This document shows, one piece after another, positions 1-12,980 of a DNA stretch of 64,000 bases. Positions within the stretch are counted from its first letter, which is position 1, and each line of letters starts with the position of its first letter. This DNA comes from Arthrobacter mangrovi. GTDB lineage: Bacteria; Actinomycetota; Actinomycetes; Actinomycetales; Micrococcaceae. The stretch lies in the NCBI RefSeq assembly GCF_026011795.1, contig NZ_BRVS01000004.1, positions 62,001-126,000 on the forward strand, in the 5' to 3' direction. Position numbers and translations under genes: made by a program. Below the pieces are notes generated by a model that was not told the origin of the DNA, made no database searches, and worked only from the letters and a program-made list of their open reading frames with translations.

Positions 1-436
1 GGTTGCTGACGGTCGTGCCGCCATACTGGTTGCTGTCTGGCCACCATGAACCGGCGGTGCCGGGGTTTGCCGTGTTGACGTAAAGCGCGACCAGCGGCTG
101 GCCGGTGCCGCCCGAGGACTTCTCCGCCCAGGCGAGCTGGTCCGCGAAGCAGGGGTTGGTGTTGTTCGCCAGGCCGCCGTTGACGCCGACGATGCCGAAG
201 GCCTGCCCGGTCGGCAGCACCTTGCCGCACTGCGGCCAGGAGACATCGTTGCCCAGCGGCGTCGCGCTGGCTCCCTTCGCCGGGGCCGCGGCGGCACCCG
301 GAGCGCCGGCAAGGCCGATGACCGCGGCGAACGCCCAACAGGCCAAGAGCAGTACCAGCCGGCGGAGGCCGCGCCGGCTCCCCTTGGAAGAGCTGCGGGC
401 GGGTCGGGCTGGGGCGGCAGGAATCTCTGCAGGCAT
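1..436 (-). CDS. Secreted protein of unknown function, C-terminus beyond window
   Basis: Reading leftward from the ATG at 434-436, the frame stays open to the window edge (about 145 residues). An AGAGG-like ribosome binding site lies six bases before the ATG. The first 50 residues are an Arg-rich n-region, a hydrophobic core (LVLLLACWAFAAVIGLAG) and an Ala-rich cleavage region, so this looks like a Sec signal peptide or membrane anchor. The mature part begins LGNDVSWPQCGKVLP and continues with FGIVGVNGGLANNTNPCF. The opening resembles actinobacterial secreted proteins with a GH25/DUF1906-like barrel, but catalytic residues cannot be judged because the rest is missing. Function is not assigned. 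Confidence 0.7.
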   Translation of the reverse strand, partial: MPAEIPAAPARPARSSSKGSRRGLRRLVLLLACWAFAAVIGLAGAPGAAAAPAKGASATPLGNDVSWPQCGKVLPTGQAFGIVGVNGGLANNTNPCFADQLAWAEKSSGGTGQPLVALYVNTANPGTAGSWWPDSNQYGGTTVSN

Positions 437-580
437 GCGGGGCCTCTCATCCGGACGGGCAAAGCTGACCGTTAGCTTCCTCCCGCCGGAAGCCGGAGGT
501 CAAGGTTTCGGCCGCAGATTTCGTGAAGATGTCCCGCGCCCGAACCGTCCGCAACCCGACCTTCCCCTCCCGCCGACTGT

Positions 581-622
581 GCAGCTGATGCCCCTTTCCG
601 GCAGGAAACGGGCATCAGCTGC
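581..622 (-). terminator. Strong hairpin after the ABC exporter operon
   Basis: A 13-base perfect inverted repeat (GCAGCTGATGCCC, 581-593, with its complement at 610-622) continues inward as TTTCC/GGAAA, giving a stem of about 19 pairs with one mismatch and a four-base loop. It lies 33 bases after the stop of the gene at 655. There is no clear T-run, as is usual for actinobacterial terminators. Confidence 0.7.
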
Positions 623-654
623 TTCCTCGATGACGGGGTGGCTACCCCGGCGGA

Positions 655-2733
655 TCAGGCCGGGTCAGCCGCCGCGGCGAACTGCGACATGTACAGCCGG
701 TAGTACGCGCCCTGGGCCTCGAGCAGGTCGGCGTGGTTGCCCTGCTCAACGATCTGTCCCTCTTCCATCACCAGGATGACGTCCGCATCCCGGATGGTCG
801 AAAGCCGGTGCGCAATCACGAACGAGGTCCGGTCGGTGCGCAGCGCGGCCATGGCGTGCTGCACCAGCAGCTCGGTGCGCGTGTCCACCGAGCTGGTCGC
901 CTCGTCCAGGATCAGCAGCGACGGATTCGCGAGGAACGCCCGCGCGATCGTGATCAGCTGCTTCTCGCCCGCCGAGACGTTGTTGCCCTCCTCATCGATC
1001 ACCGTGTCGTAGCCGTCCGGCAGCGCCCGCACGAACCGGTCCACGTAGGTCGCCTTGGCTGCGGCCAGCACCTGCTCCTCGGTGGCGTCCAGGTTGCCGT
1101 AGCGGATGTTGTCGAAGATGGACCCGCCGAAGAGCCAGGCGTCCTGCAGCACCATGGCCACCTTGGAGCGCAGCTCGGCCCGGGTCAGGTGCGTGATGTC
1201 TACGCCGTCCAGCGTGATCCGGCCGGAGTCCAGCTCGTAGAAGCGCATCACGAGGTTGACCAGTGTCGTCTTGCCGGCACCGGTGGGCCCGACAATGGCC
1301 ACGGTCTCCCCCGGCCGTGCGGCAAAGGAGAGGTCCTCGATCAGCGGCTTCTCCGGCGTATAGCTGAAGCTGACGCGCTCGAACTCGACGTGCCCGTCCG
1401 TCTTCGCCGGCAGCGTCCCGATGGCCGTATCCGGTTCCTGCTCCTCTGCATCGAGCAGCTCGAACACCCGCTCGGCGGAGGCGACGCCGGACTGCAGCAT
1501 GTTCGCCATGCCCGCCATCTGGCTCAGCGGCTGGTTGAACTCGCGCGAGTACTGGATGAACGCCGTCGCGTCGCCCAGCGTCATCGACCCCGAGGCCACC
1601 CGCAGGCCGCCCACCACGGCGATGCCGACGTAGGACAGGTAGGAGATGAACTGCATGATCGGCATGATCATGCCGGAGACGAACTGCGCCCCGAAGGACG
1701 CCTTGTAGAGCTCCTCGTTCTTCTTCTCGAACTCGGCCAGCGATTCCTGCTCGCGGCCGAAGACGCGGACCAGGTCGTGCCCGCTGAAGGACTCCTCGAT
1801 GTGCCCGTTCAGCGCGCCCGTGTTCTTCCACTGGGCGGCGAAGAGCTTCTGGCTGCGCACGCCGATCAGGCCCGCGCCCACGGCGGACAGCGGGAGCGCA
1901 ATCAGCGCGATCAGCGCCAGCTGCCAGGACACGATGAACATCATGACGGTGATGCCGACCAGGCTCAGGGCGGACATGATCAGCTGCGCGAAAGCCTGCT
2001 GCAGCGCCTGCTGGACGTTGTCGACGTCGTTCGTCACCCGGGAGAGCAGGTCGCCGCGCTGCCGGGTGTCGAAGTAGTTCAGCGGCAGCCGGTTCAGCTT
2101 GGCCTCCACATCGCGGCGCAGGTTGAAGACCACGCGCATCACGATCCGGTTCAGCACGTAGCCCTGCAGCCACATGAACAGCGAGGCGACCAGGTACATG
2201 CCGAGCACAATCAGGATCAGCCGTCCGAGCAGGTCGAAGTCGATCCCGGCGCCCGGAGTCAGCGTCATTCCGGAGAGCATGTCCGCGAACTGGTCCTGCC
2301 CCTGCGCGCGCAGGCCGGCGATCACCTGGTCCTGGCTCACGCCGGCGGGCAGGTTCTTGCTGACCACACCGTTGAAGATGACGTCCATGGCGTTGCCCAG
2401 GACCTTCGGTGCAATGACGTTGAGGACGACGGCGACCAGTACCATCGCGAGGACGGCGAAAATCCCTGCCTTCTCGGGTTTCAGCAGGCCGAAGAGCCGT
2501 TTCGCCGAGGGCCAGAAATGCCGGGCCTTTTTCGTCGGTACGGCGCCCGGCCAGTGCCCGTCCGCCTCGGTGGGCTGGTACTCCTCCTCGTCGAATGTCC
2601 CGGCGAGGGCCTCGGCCTGCGCCTCCGCGGCGGCCCCCGGCGTGGGTGCGGCCACCGGCTCGATGGCCGGCGCGGTGTCGGGGTCCCCCGGCGGGGCCAC
2701 CCGGGGTTCTGTTGCCCGGTTGTCCTTGTCCAT
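655..2733 (-). CDS. ABC exporter half-transporter, catalytic-site subunit
   Basis: 692-residue fused membrane and ATPase half of a type IV ABC exporter. Residues 1-80 are a Pro/Ala/Glu-rich cytoplasmic extension. A six-helix membrane domain follows (about 85-400), then the nucleotide-binding domain. Walker A is GPTGAGKTT (from residue 482), the signature is the variant VSAGEKQ, and Walker B is LLILDEATSSVD with the catalytic Glu near 611. Its stop is followed by a strong hairpin. It starts two bases after the stop of 2736-4466, so the two halves are cotranscribed and very probably form a heterodimer like TM287/288 or BmrCD. Such exporters move drugs or lipids outward; the substrate cannot be read from the sequence. 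Confidence 0.92.
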   Translation of the reverse strand: MDKDNRATEPRVAPPGDPDTAPAIEPVAAPTPGAAAEAQAEALAGTFDEEEYQPTEADGHWPGAVPTKKARHFWPSAKRLFGLLKPEKAGIFAVLAMVLVAVVLNVIAPKVLGNAMDVIFNGVVSKNLPAGVSQDQVIAGLRAQGQDQFADMLSGMTLTPGAGIDFDLLGRLILIVLGMYLVASLFMWLQGYVLNRIVMRVVFNLRRDVEAKLNRLPLNYFDTRQRGDLLSRVTNDVDNVQQALQQAFAQLIMSALSLVGITVMMFIVSWQLALIALIALPLSAVGAGLIGVRSQKLFAAQWKNTGALNGHIEESFSGHDLVRVFGREQESLAEFEKKNEELYKASFGAQFVSGMIMPIMQFISYLSYVGIAVVGGLRVASGSMTLGDATAFIQYSREFNQPLSQMAGMANMLQSGVASAERVFELLDAEEQEPDTAIGTLPAKTDGHVEFERVSFSYTPEKPLIEDLSFAARPGETVAIVGPTGAGKTTLVNLVMRFYELDSGRITLDGVDITHLTRAELRSKVAMVLQDAWLFGGSIFDNIRYGNLDATEEQVLAAAKATYVDRFVRALPDGYDTVIDEEGNNVSAGEKQLITIARAFLANPSLLILDEATSSVDTRTELLVQHAMAALRTDRTSFVIAHRLSTIRDADVILVMEEGQIVEQGNHADLLEAQGAYYRLYMSQFAAAADPA

Positions 2734-2735
2734 GC

Positions 2736-4466
2736 TCAGGCCACCTCCTCGGCTGCGATCTGCGATTCAACGATTTCCTGGTACGTGGGCGAGGTCTCGA
2801 GCAGCTCCTCGTGGGTGCCCCGGTCCACGATCTGCCCGTGCTCCATCACCAGGATCTGGTCCGCATCGCGGATCGTGGCCACGCGCTGGGCAACGATGAT
2901 GACGGTGGCATCCTTGGTCCGGGTCTTCAGCGCCGCCCGGAGGCGCGCATCGGTGGCCACGTCCAGTGCGGAGAACGAGTCGTCGAACAGGTAGACCTTG
3001 GGCTTGGCGACCAGCGCGCGGGCGATGCAGAGCCGCTGCCGCTGCCCGCCGGATACGTTGGTGCCGCCCTGCGAGACCCGGGACTGAAGCCCGTGCTCCC
3101 CCTCCAGCACGAAGTCCGCCTGGGCCACGGCCAGCGCCTCCCGGAGTTCCTCGTCAGGGGCATCCGGGTCGCCGAAGCGCAGGTTGTGCGCGATGGTTCC
3201 GGAGAACAGGTAGGGCCGCTGCGGCACAATCGCCACGCGCCGGGTGATCTCCTGGCGCGCAAGCTCGGTGACGGGAACGCCGTCGAGCAATACCTCGCCG
3301 CTGCCGGCGTCGAACAGCCGCGGCAGCATGGAGACCAGTGTGCTCTTGCCGGAGCCGGTACTGCCCACAATTGCCGTCGTCTGGCCCGGCCGCGCGGTGA
3401 AGCTTACATTGCTCAGCACCGGAGCCTCGGCCCCGGGGTAGGCGAAGGAGACGTTGCGGAATTCGACCGCGCCGGCTGCCTCCGCGGGAACCGTCGCCCG
3501 CTCGGGTTCGTGGATCGAGGGCGCCGCCTTGAGCACCTCGCCGATCCGCTCCGCGCACACGGCGGCGCGCGGGATCATCATCGCCATGAAGGTGCCCATC
3601 ATGACTGCCACCAGGATCTGCAGCAGGTACTGCAGGAACGCGGTCAGCGCGCCGACCTGCATCTGTCCGGCATCGACCCGCAGGCCGCCGAACCACAGCA
3701 CGGCGGCCGTCGCCAGGTGCAGGATCATGCCGATCGCCGGGAACATCAGCACGAACAGCGATCCGACGGCCAGGGACACGTCGGTCAGTTCACGGTTCGA
3801 CTTGTCGAAGCGCCTGGCCTCGTACGGTTCCCGCACGAAGGCCCGGACCACGCGGATGCCGGTGATCTGTTCCCGCAGCACCCCGTTGATCCCGTCAATC
3901 CTGGCCTGCATGGTGCGGAACAGCGGCATCAGCTTCCAGACCAGGAAACCGACGACGACGAAAAGCGCCGGCACCGAGACCCAGACCAGCCAGGACAGCT
4001 GCAGGTCCTCGCGCACCGCCATGATGATGCCGCCCACGCACATGATCGGCGCCGACACCATGAAGTTCAGGCCCATCAGCACCAGCATCTGCACCTGCTG
4101 CACGTCATTGGTGCCGCGGGTGATCAGGCTCGGCGCGCCGAACTCGTTGACCTCGCGCGCGGAGAACCCGGCCACCTTGTGGAAGACGCCCTTGCGCAGG
4201 TCCCGGCCGACTGCCATAGCCGCCTTCGAGCCGAAGTAGACGCCCGCGATGGCGGTGGCCACCTGCACGAAGGCGACCCCCAGCATCACCGCTCCGGTGT
4301 TCCAGATGTAGTCGGTATCGCCCCGCGAGACGCCCTCGTCGATGATCTGGGCGTTCAGGCTGGGCAGGTAGAGGGCCGCGATGGTGGACGCCAGCTGCAG
4401 CACCACCACCGCCAGGACATACGGAAGATAAGGCCGCGCATAATGGCGGACCAGTTTGATCAGCAT
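2736..4466 (-). CDS. ABC exporter half-transporter, degenerate-site subunit
   Basis: Partner of the downstream half-transporter. The chosen ATG at 4466 gives MLIKLVRHYARPYL, the usual short N-terminus of this family (576 residues); an in-frame start at 4556 would add an unlikely basic leader. Six membrane helices are followed by the ATPase domain with Walker A GSTGSGKST (from residue 368), an intact signature NVSGGQ, and Walker B VYLFDD, where Asp496 replaces the catalytic Glu. In heterodimeric exporters of this type one ATP site is degenerate: the Asp Walker B of one subunit pairs with the altered signature of the other (SAGEK here). That is exactly the combination seen. First gene of a two-gene operon. 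Confidence 0.92.
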   Translation of the reverse strand: MLIKLVRHYARPYLPYVLAVVVLQLASTIAALYLPSLNAQIIDEGVSRGDTDYIWNTGAVMLGVAFVQVATAIAGVYFGSKAAMAVGRDLRKGVFHKVAGFSAREVNEFGAPSLITRGTNDVQQVQMLVLMGLNFMVSAPIMCVGGIIMAVREDLQLSWLVWVSVPALFVVVGFLVWKLMPLFRTMQARIDGINGVLREQITGIRVVRAFVREPYEARRFDKSNRELTDVSLAVGSLFVLMFPAIGMILHLATAAVLWFGGLRVDAGQMQVGALTAFLQYLLQILVAVMMGTFMAMMIPRAAVCAERIGEVLKAAPSIHEPERATVPAEAAGAVEFRNVSFAYPGAEAPVLSNVSFTARPGQTTAIVGSTGSGKSTLVSMLPRLFDAGSGEVLLDGVPVTELARQEITRRVAIVPQRPYLFSGTIAHNLRFGDPDAPDEELREALAVAQADFVLEGEHGLQSRVSQGGTNVSGGQRQRLCIARALVAKPKVYLFDDSFSALDVATDARLRAALKTRTKDATVIIVAQRVATIRDADQILVMEHGQIVDRGTHEELLETSPTYQEIVESQIAAEEVA

Positions 4467-4594
4467 GAGCCGCTTTCTGAAACATTTCGGAAGACGATGT
4501 TCGGCGAAGACAACAAGGTGGAGTGACGGCGCCCTCGGTGAGGCGTTCCGGCGCATGAATCGGGCGCCGCTCGAAGAGACCGCAATTCAGATTA

Positions 4595-4611
4595 AGCCCC
4601 TGCCCGGGGCT
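4595..4611. terminator. Small GC hairpin between LysR gene and ABC operon
   Basis: AGCCCC, five-base loop, GGGGCT. On the minus strand it follows the LysR stop at 4732 by about 120 bases and precedes the ABC operon. Short stem, so only a weak terminator candidate. Confidence 0.3.
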
Positions 4612-4731
4612 CGTCTATCCGTCGAAAGGCGTATTCCGGACAGCTACCGCCCTGATCATCCGGGCTCCGCCCGCACAAGGTCCTGGTCCTCCTCCGCCTT
4701 GGGCAAATACGTCTTAGCCTCCAGGGGCCGC

Positions 4732-5655
4732 TCAGGTTGCCGCACGCGCGTCGAACTCTGCAACGGATTCCCGGAGAAGGCGGGCGACCGTGTCCGTAGG
4801 ACCGTTTCCAGACCTCCGCCGGTCGAACCGCCGTAGAACGATACGTCGTGTTCCGAGCCCGGGCACGTCCAGGACGTCGACGCCATCCTGGACGACGCCG
4901 CTCAGCGCCATGGCCGGCACAACGGCAACTCCCTCCCCCGCGGCCACCAGCGCGAGGGCTGTCAACGTCTCTTGGTACTGATGGATCGTCGCCGTCCGGG
5001 CGCCTGTTGACTTGTGGAGCCTGCCGATGACCGAAGCATTGGCCGCTGAAGGTTCGACACCAATCCATGGAAGCGGCAGGCGGGCAAGGTCGACATTTTC
5101 CGTGTCGATGAGTGCTTCCGAGGGAACGACGAGCTTCCAAGGCTCGTCGAGCAGCGGCTCCTCCGACATTCCGGACGGAAGTGAGCGTTGTTCGGCCGTC
5201 GCCGAGTCGAGCTCCACCACGACGGCATCGAGCTCGCGCTGACGGAGCAACCGCAGCAGCGCAGGGAGGTCATCCTCGATGATCCGAATCTGCAACTGCG
5301 GATATTCGATGCGCCATGCGGGCAGGCGCGGGATCACCATGGTCCGAAGAAAACTGGTGAATCCCCCCACCCGCACAACGCCGGCGAGCTCCGCCCCGCC
5401 TTCCATGCGGGAACGAGCGACGTTGAGCGCCCGCTCAATTTCTTCGCCCGCTTCGGCTATCGCCAGACCGGCGGGCGTCAATACCGATCCTTTGGGTGTC
5501 CGCAGGACCAGCGCGTGCCCCGTCTCATTCTCCAGCTTGTTCAGTTGCTGTGACACGGCCGAAGGCGTAATCCTCAAGTCATCAGCCGCAGCAAGTATCC
5601 CGCCAGTACGGGCGATGGCCAGAAGCACGCGCAGTCGGCGCGGGTCGATTTCCAT
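4732..5655 (-). CDS. LysR-family transcriptional regulator
   Basis: 307 residues. The N-terminal winged helix-turn-helix (about 4-62) contains the LysR pattern AADDLRITPSAVSQQLNKLE. The remainder is a periplasmic-binding-protein-like effector domain with the usual two lobes (about 90-295). It is transcribed away from the small membrane protein gene at 5888, and the shared 230-base gap holds palindromes of the LysR T-N11-A type, so it probably controls itself and that gene. The effector cannot be inferred from the sequence. The ATG at 5655 fits the family N-terminus exactly. Confidence 0.93.
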   Translation of the reverse strand: MEIDPRRLRVLLAIARTGGILAAADDLRITPSAVSQQLNKLENETGHALVLRTPKGSVLTPAGLAIAEAGEEIERALNVARSRMEGGAELAGVVRVGGFTSFLRTMVIPRLPAWRIEYPQLQIRIIEDDLPALLRLLRQRELDAVVVELDSATAEQRSLPSGMSEEPLLDEPWKLVVPSEALIDTENVDLARLPLPWIGVEPSAANASVIGRLHKSTGARTATIHQYQETLTALALVAAGEGVAVVPAMALSGVVQDGVDVLDVPGLGTRRIVLRRFDRRRSGNGPTDTVARLLRESVAEFDARAAT

Positions 5656-5662
5656 ATTCAGT

Positions 5663-5800
5663 GGTTCTAAACCATAGGCGCGTGAGAAGGCAACGGATCT
5701 TAACCCTGCTCGTGGGTCAGCAGGCAGGAAAGCCAGTTAAAACGTCCCCCACTGTCAACAGCAATCCGGCGCTTGGGTGAGGTTTAGTTTCTCTAAACCT
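5663..5800. promoter_or_regulatory. Divergent LysR/CBU_0592 control region with two palindromes
   Basis: An 8-base perfect inverted repeat, AGGTTTAG-TTTCT-CTAAACCT, occupies 5780-5800 and contains TTTAG-N5-CTAAA, a typical LysR T-N11-A box. A shorter relative, TGGTT-CTA-AACCA, lies just before the LysR start near 5663-5675. Both share CTAAACC. Their position between divergent genes makes them the probable autoregulatory and activation sites of the LysR protein. The binding assignment is inference. Confidence 0.6.
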
Positions 5801-5887
5801 GGTCTGCAGTGGAATGCAATTGATCTAAATGACTTCTTCGCTGAAGATTGGCGCCATAACGGATATTCGGGCAGAGGGGGAGATGGG

Positions 5888-6292
5888 ATGCTGGCGGCGG
5901 CTCTGGGCTGGCTGGGAACAATCGGGACTTTCGTAGCTTACGCAATGCTATGGAAAGGGTGGCTTACATCTGAATCCCGCCGGTATGCGCTCCTCAACAC
6001 CGTCGGCGGACTGCTGGGCGGGACTGCCAGTGCAATTTATGGAGCGTGGCCAAGCGCGGCTGCCAATTTCGCCTGGGCCGCCCTGGGCGTGCACTCCATA
6101 GTGGAAACTCACCGCCGGCGCCGCCTTGAAGTCATAGTGAACGAGATCCCTGACTTCGCACCGGCCACATCCCAGGATGCCGCTAGTCAGGAACGCGGAG
6201 CAGCCAGTGAACCTCTGGAACGAGCATTCCGCACCCAGGCCGCCTGCGAGGCGCACCGCAGTCCCGCCTGCGTAATACCGCAACTGCCATAG
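5888..6292 (+). CDS. Small CBU_0592-like membrane protein
   Basis: 134 residues from the ATG at 5888, which has a GAGGGGGAG ribosome binding site. An in-frame GTG at 5777 is unlikely because it would place the LysR operator inside the gene. Three hydrophobic helices are visible: LGWLGTIGTFVAYAMLW, the Gly-rich YALLNTVGGLLGGTASAIYG and AANFAWAALGVHSIV. The GAWPSA-x2-NFAWA pattern between helices two and three matches the CBU_0592 family of small inner-membrane proteins, whose function is unknown. The last 50 residues are polar and probably cytoplasmic. Control by the divergent LysR protein is likely. Confidence 0.75.
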   Translation: MLAAALGWLGTIGTFVAYAMLWKGWLTSESRRYALLNTVGGLLGGTASAIYGAWPSAAANFAWAALGVHSIVETHRRRRLEVIVNEIPDFAPATSQDAASQERGAASEPLERAFRTQAACEAHRSPACVIPQLP

Positions 6293-6432
6293 CCCACTTC
6301 GTGGCTTCCGGTCCTGCCCCGGGATGGGGAAGCGGAGTACCCTGAGGGCAGCGTGGCCGCTTCCCGGCAGGGGCAAGACCGGAGCAGCGTTCAGGGCGCG
6401 GCCAACGGGCATCTTGAGGCGGGGGTCGGATC

Positions 6433-9087
6433 ATGGCATTCATCAGGGACCTGGCGGACGTCGGCCGGACGGACCTCGCCTCCGCGGGAGGGAAGGGCGC
6501 CAACCTAGGGGAACTCGTCCGGGCCGGCTTCCCGGTGCCTCCCGGCTTCATCGTGGAAACCGCGGCCTACGAGGCCTTCGTGGCGGCCAACGGCTTCGGC
6601 CCCCGGATCCTCGCCGCGGCCGACCTCCCGTCCGACGCCCCGCCACAGGCCTACGAGGAGGCCTCGGCCAGCATCCGCACCCTGTTTACCGGCGGCACGG
6701 TTCCCGCGGACATCGCTGCAGAGCTGGCAGAGGCGCTCAGCCGGCTCGGCGCCGACTCGGCGGTGGCGGTCCGATCCTCCGCCACCGCCGAAGACCTGCC
6801 GGGCGCGAGCTTCGCCGGGCAGCAGGAGACCTACCTCAACGTGCGCGGGCAGCGGGAGGTGGCCGCCGCCGTCGTTAACTGCTGGAGCTCGCTGTGGACG
6901 CCGCGGGCGATGGCCTACCGTGCCCGCGAGCGCATTGCGCCGTCCGACGTCCGCCTGGCGGTGGTGGTGCAGGGCATGGTCGACGCGGATGCGAGCGGCG
7001 TGCTGTTCACTGCCAACCCGGCGGACGGGCGCCGTGACCGGCTTGCCATCAGCGCGGCCTGGGGACTGGGCGAGGCGGTCGTCGGGGGCACCGTGGGCAC
7101 CGATGAACTGATTGTCGACGCCGGATCGCGGCGGGTGCTGTCGCGGCAGGCGGGCGGGCAGCAGGCGAGGACCGTGCCGGCCGGCAGCGGCGTGCGGAGC
7201 GAGGAGCTGCCGGAGGCGCTCCTCGGCAAGCCCGTGCTCGATGACGCAGCGGCGGCCGGGCTGGCCGATCTGGGGACGCGCATCGCCGGGCTGTTCGGCG
7301 CGCCCCAGGACATTGAATGGTCGCTGGCCGACGGCAAGCCATGGATCCTGCAGGCACGGCCGATCACCGCCCTGCCGGAGCCGGGCGCCGCACCGCCGAC
7401 GGACTGGGGCGTCCCCTACCCCGGCGGCATGTACTTCCGGGCCAGCATCGTGGAGCAAATGCCGGATCCGCTCACGCCCTTGTTCGCAGACATGGTAGAC
7501 GGTTCGGTGACCCGCTCGCTGGGAGCCCTGATGGACCGGGTCATGGGGCGCCAGCTACTGAACGACGGCGATGTCCGCTTTCCGACCGTGAACGGCTATG
7601 CCTATTACTACTACCGGAATTCGGCGATGCTGCGGATGACGGCCAGGACGCTGCCGGCGATGCTGAAGCTGGCGCGCGGCGGGGCCAACATGGGCCTCAA
7701 GGGCTGGCACGAGTACGGGCACCCGCGCTACGTGGCGACGGTCCGGGACTGGGCCGGGAAGCGGCCGGAGGAGCTCGACGGCGGGGAGCTGCTCGACGGC
7801 GTCGGGACGCTGCTGGACGCCGGCACCGAGTACTACACGGCCGTGCAGTCCGTCATTCCGGCCGCCGCCTCCAGCGAGATGGCCTTCACCGCCTTCTATA
7901 ACAAGCTGGTGCGCCGGGACGGGGACCCGCCCGCTTCCGTGTTCCTGCTGGGCTTCGACAGCGCCCCCATCCGGGCCGAGAAGTCGCTATACGACCTGGC
8001 TGAGTGGTCGCGGCGGCAGCCCGGGCTGGCGGAGGCGCTCCTGGCGGTTCCGGTGTCCGAGCTGGCGCGGGCCCTGGCAGGCGGGACCGCCCCCGCGGGC
8101 ATTGCCGCGGACCTGTGGGATTCCTGGCAGGAGCGCTTCGCCGGGCACCTGGACCGCTTCGGCCATGCCGTCTACAACCTCGACTTCGCCGTCCCGGTAC
8201 CGGCGGACGACCCGGCCCCGCACCTGGAAACCGTGCGGTTCTATCTGGGCGGCCGGGGCCAGGACCCGCACCGCCGGCAGCAGCTCTCGGCCGCAAGGCG
8301 GGACGAGCTGACCGCCGCGGCGCTGGCCCGGCTCGGATTGGCGCGACGCCGCGGTTTCCTGAAACTGCTGCGCTGGGCCCAGGCGGCCGCCCCGGTGCGG
8401 GAGGACGCGCTGGCCGATGTCGGGCTGGCCTGGCCGCTGCTGCGCCGGATGCTGCGCGAGCTCGGCCGGCGCCTGGCGGCCTCCGGTGTGATCGCCGAAC
8501 CGGAAGACATTTTCTGGCTCCGCCACGGCGAGCTGCGCGCGGCGGTGGACTTCGGCCTGGCGGACGCGGCAGACCGCGGCGGAGCCGCCATCACCGGGGC
8601 CGCAGTACCGGTGCGGGCAGGCGCCGTCGAACAGCGCAGGATGCTCTGGCGCGCCCGGCGCCGGGCCACCGCGCCTCAGATGCTTCCGCAACGGCCCTGG
8701 ATGAACCGGCTCTTCGGCTCCATGATGCCCGCCGGTGCCCAGGACCAGCAGGGGGAAACCATCCGCGGCATCGGCGCCAGCCCCGGCCAGGTGACGGCCG
8801 CCGCCAACGTGCTGGGCGGCCCGGAGGACTTCGGCCGGATGCGCGCGGGGGACGTCCTCGTCGCCCGGATGACCACGCCGGCCTGGACCTCGCTGTTCGC
8901 CATGGCTTCCGCCGTGGTAACCGACGTCGGCGGTCCACTCAGCCACAGCTCCATCGTCGCCCGCGAGTACGGCATCCCCGCCGTGCTCGCCACCGGCGTC
9001 GCGACGCAACAACTCGCCGTCGGCGACCTCGTCCGCGTGGACGGCGACGCCGGCACCGTCGCCGTGGTCAAACACGCCGGCGGGTAA
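6433..9087 (+). CDS. PEP-synthase-like phosphotransferase, rifampicin phosphotransferase type
   Basis: 884 residues in three parts. An N-terminal ATP-grasp-like PPDK/PEP-synthase domain (about 1-320) carries GGKGANLGEL, AVRSSATAEDLPGASFAGQQETYLN and the DIEWSLADGKPWILQARP end motif. A central region (about 330-740) begins GVPYPGGMYFRASIVEQMPDPLTPLF. A swivelling C-terminal His domain holds GGPLSHSSIVAREYGIPAV with the phosphocarrier His near 838. Length and order match rifampicin phosphotransferases (about 865 residues), which use ATP to phosphorylate the ansa chain, more than PEP synthase. True PEP synthases usually have CHAAI at the His site and a C-terminal PEP-binding TIM barrel, absent here. 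The substrate could be another natural product. Confidence 0.8.
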   Translation: MAFIRDLADVGRTDLASAGGKGANLGELVRAGFPVPPGFIVETAAYEAFVAANGFGPRILAAADLPSDAPPQAYEEASASIRTLFTGGTVPADIAAELAEALSRLGADSAVAVRSSATAEDLPGASFAGQQETYLNVRGQREVAAAVVNCWSSLWTPRAMAYRARERIAPSDVRLAVVVQGMVDADASGVLFTANPADGRRDRLAISAAWGLGEAVVGGTVGTDELIVDAGSRRVLSRQAGGQQARTVPAGSGVRSEELPEALLGKPVLDDAAAAGLADLGTRIAGLFGAPQDIEWSLADGKPWILQARPITALPEPGAAPPTDWGVPYPGGMYFRASIVEQMPDPLTPLFADMVDGSVTRSLGALMDRVMGRQLLNDGDVRFPTVNGYAYYYYRNSAMLRMTARTLPAMLKLARGGANMGLKGWHEYGHPRYVATVRDWAGKRPEELDGGELLDGVGTLLDAGTEYYTAVQSVIPAAASSEMAFTAFYNKLVRRDGDPPASVFLLGFDSAPIRAEKSLYDLAEWSRRQPGLAEALLAVPVSELARALAGGTAPAGIAADLWDSWQERFAGHLDRFGHAVYNLDFAVPVPADDPAPHLETVRFYLGGRGQDPHRRQQLSAARRDELTAAALARLGLARRRGFLKLLRWAQAAAPVREDALADVGLAWPLLRRMLRELGRRLAASGVIAEPEDIFWLRHGELRAAVDFGLADAADRGGAAITGAAVPVRAGAVEQRRMLWRARRRATAPQMLPQRPWMNRLFGSMMPAGAQDQQGETIRGIGASPGQVTAAANVLGGPEDFGRMRAGDVLVARMTTPAWTSLFAMASAVVTDVGGPLSHSSIVAREYGIPAVLATGVATQQLAVGDLVRVDGDAGTVAVVKHAGG

Positions 9088-9307
9088 GCTCCTGCCTGAC
9101 CCTCCCCCGCCTGATGCAGCGGCCGCGTTCAGCGAACCCGAAGACCCGCCGGGAAGTTTCGAAAAAACGTTCTGACTGGCAAATATGCTGCGGATCACTT
9201 ATATTTCTGGCTAAGTCCGGACGAAGCCGGACGCGGGGCACGGGATCGACCGGATTGGCGCGGTGGCTGCCCCCTTTGCACAGCCAAGTTGGGGACAGGA
9301 CTTCCAC

Positions 9308-12903
<3,596 letters not shown>

Positions 12904-12980
12904 ACCCTGCCTCCGGTCCGGCCGCCGCGGCCGGACCGGAGGCTTCCGGCAGCCGCTGCGGCGTCGCTACCGCCGCTTGT

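Noticed and set aside
733-2994. Long open frame on the plus strand opposite the ABC exporter
   Set aside because: Arg/His/Gln-rich composition with no domain; it mirrors a well-supported gene in high-GC DNA.
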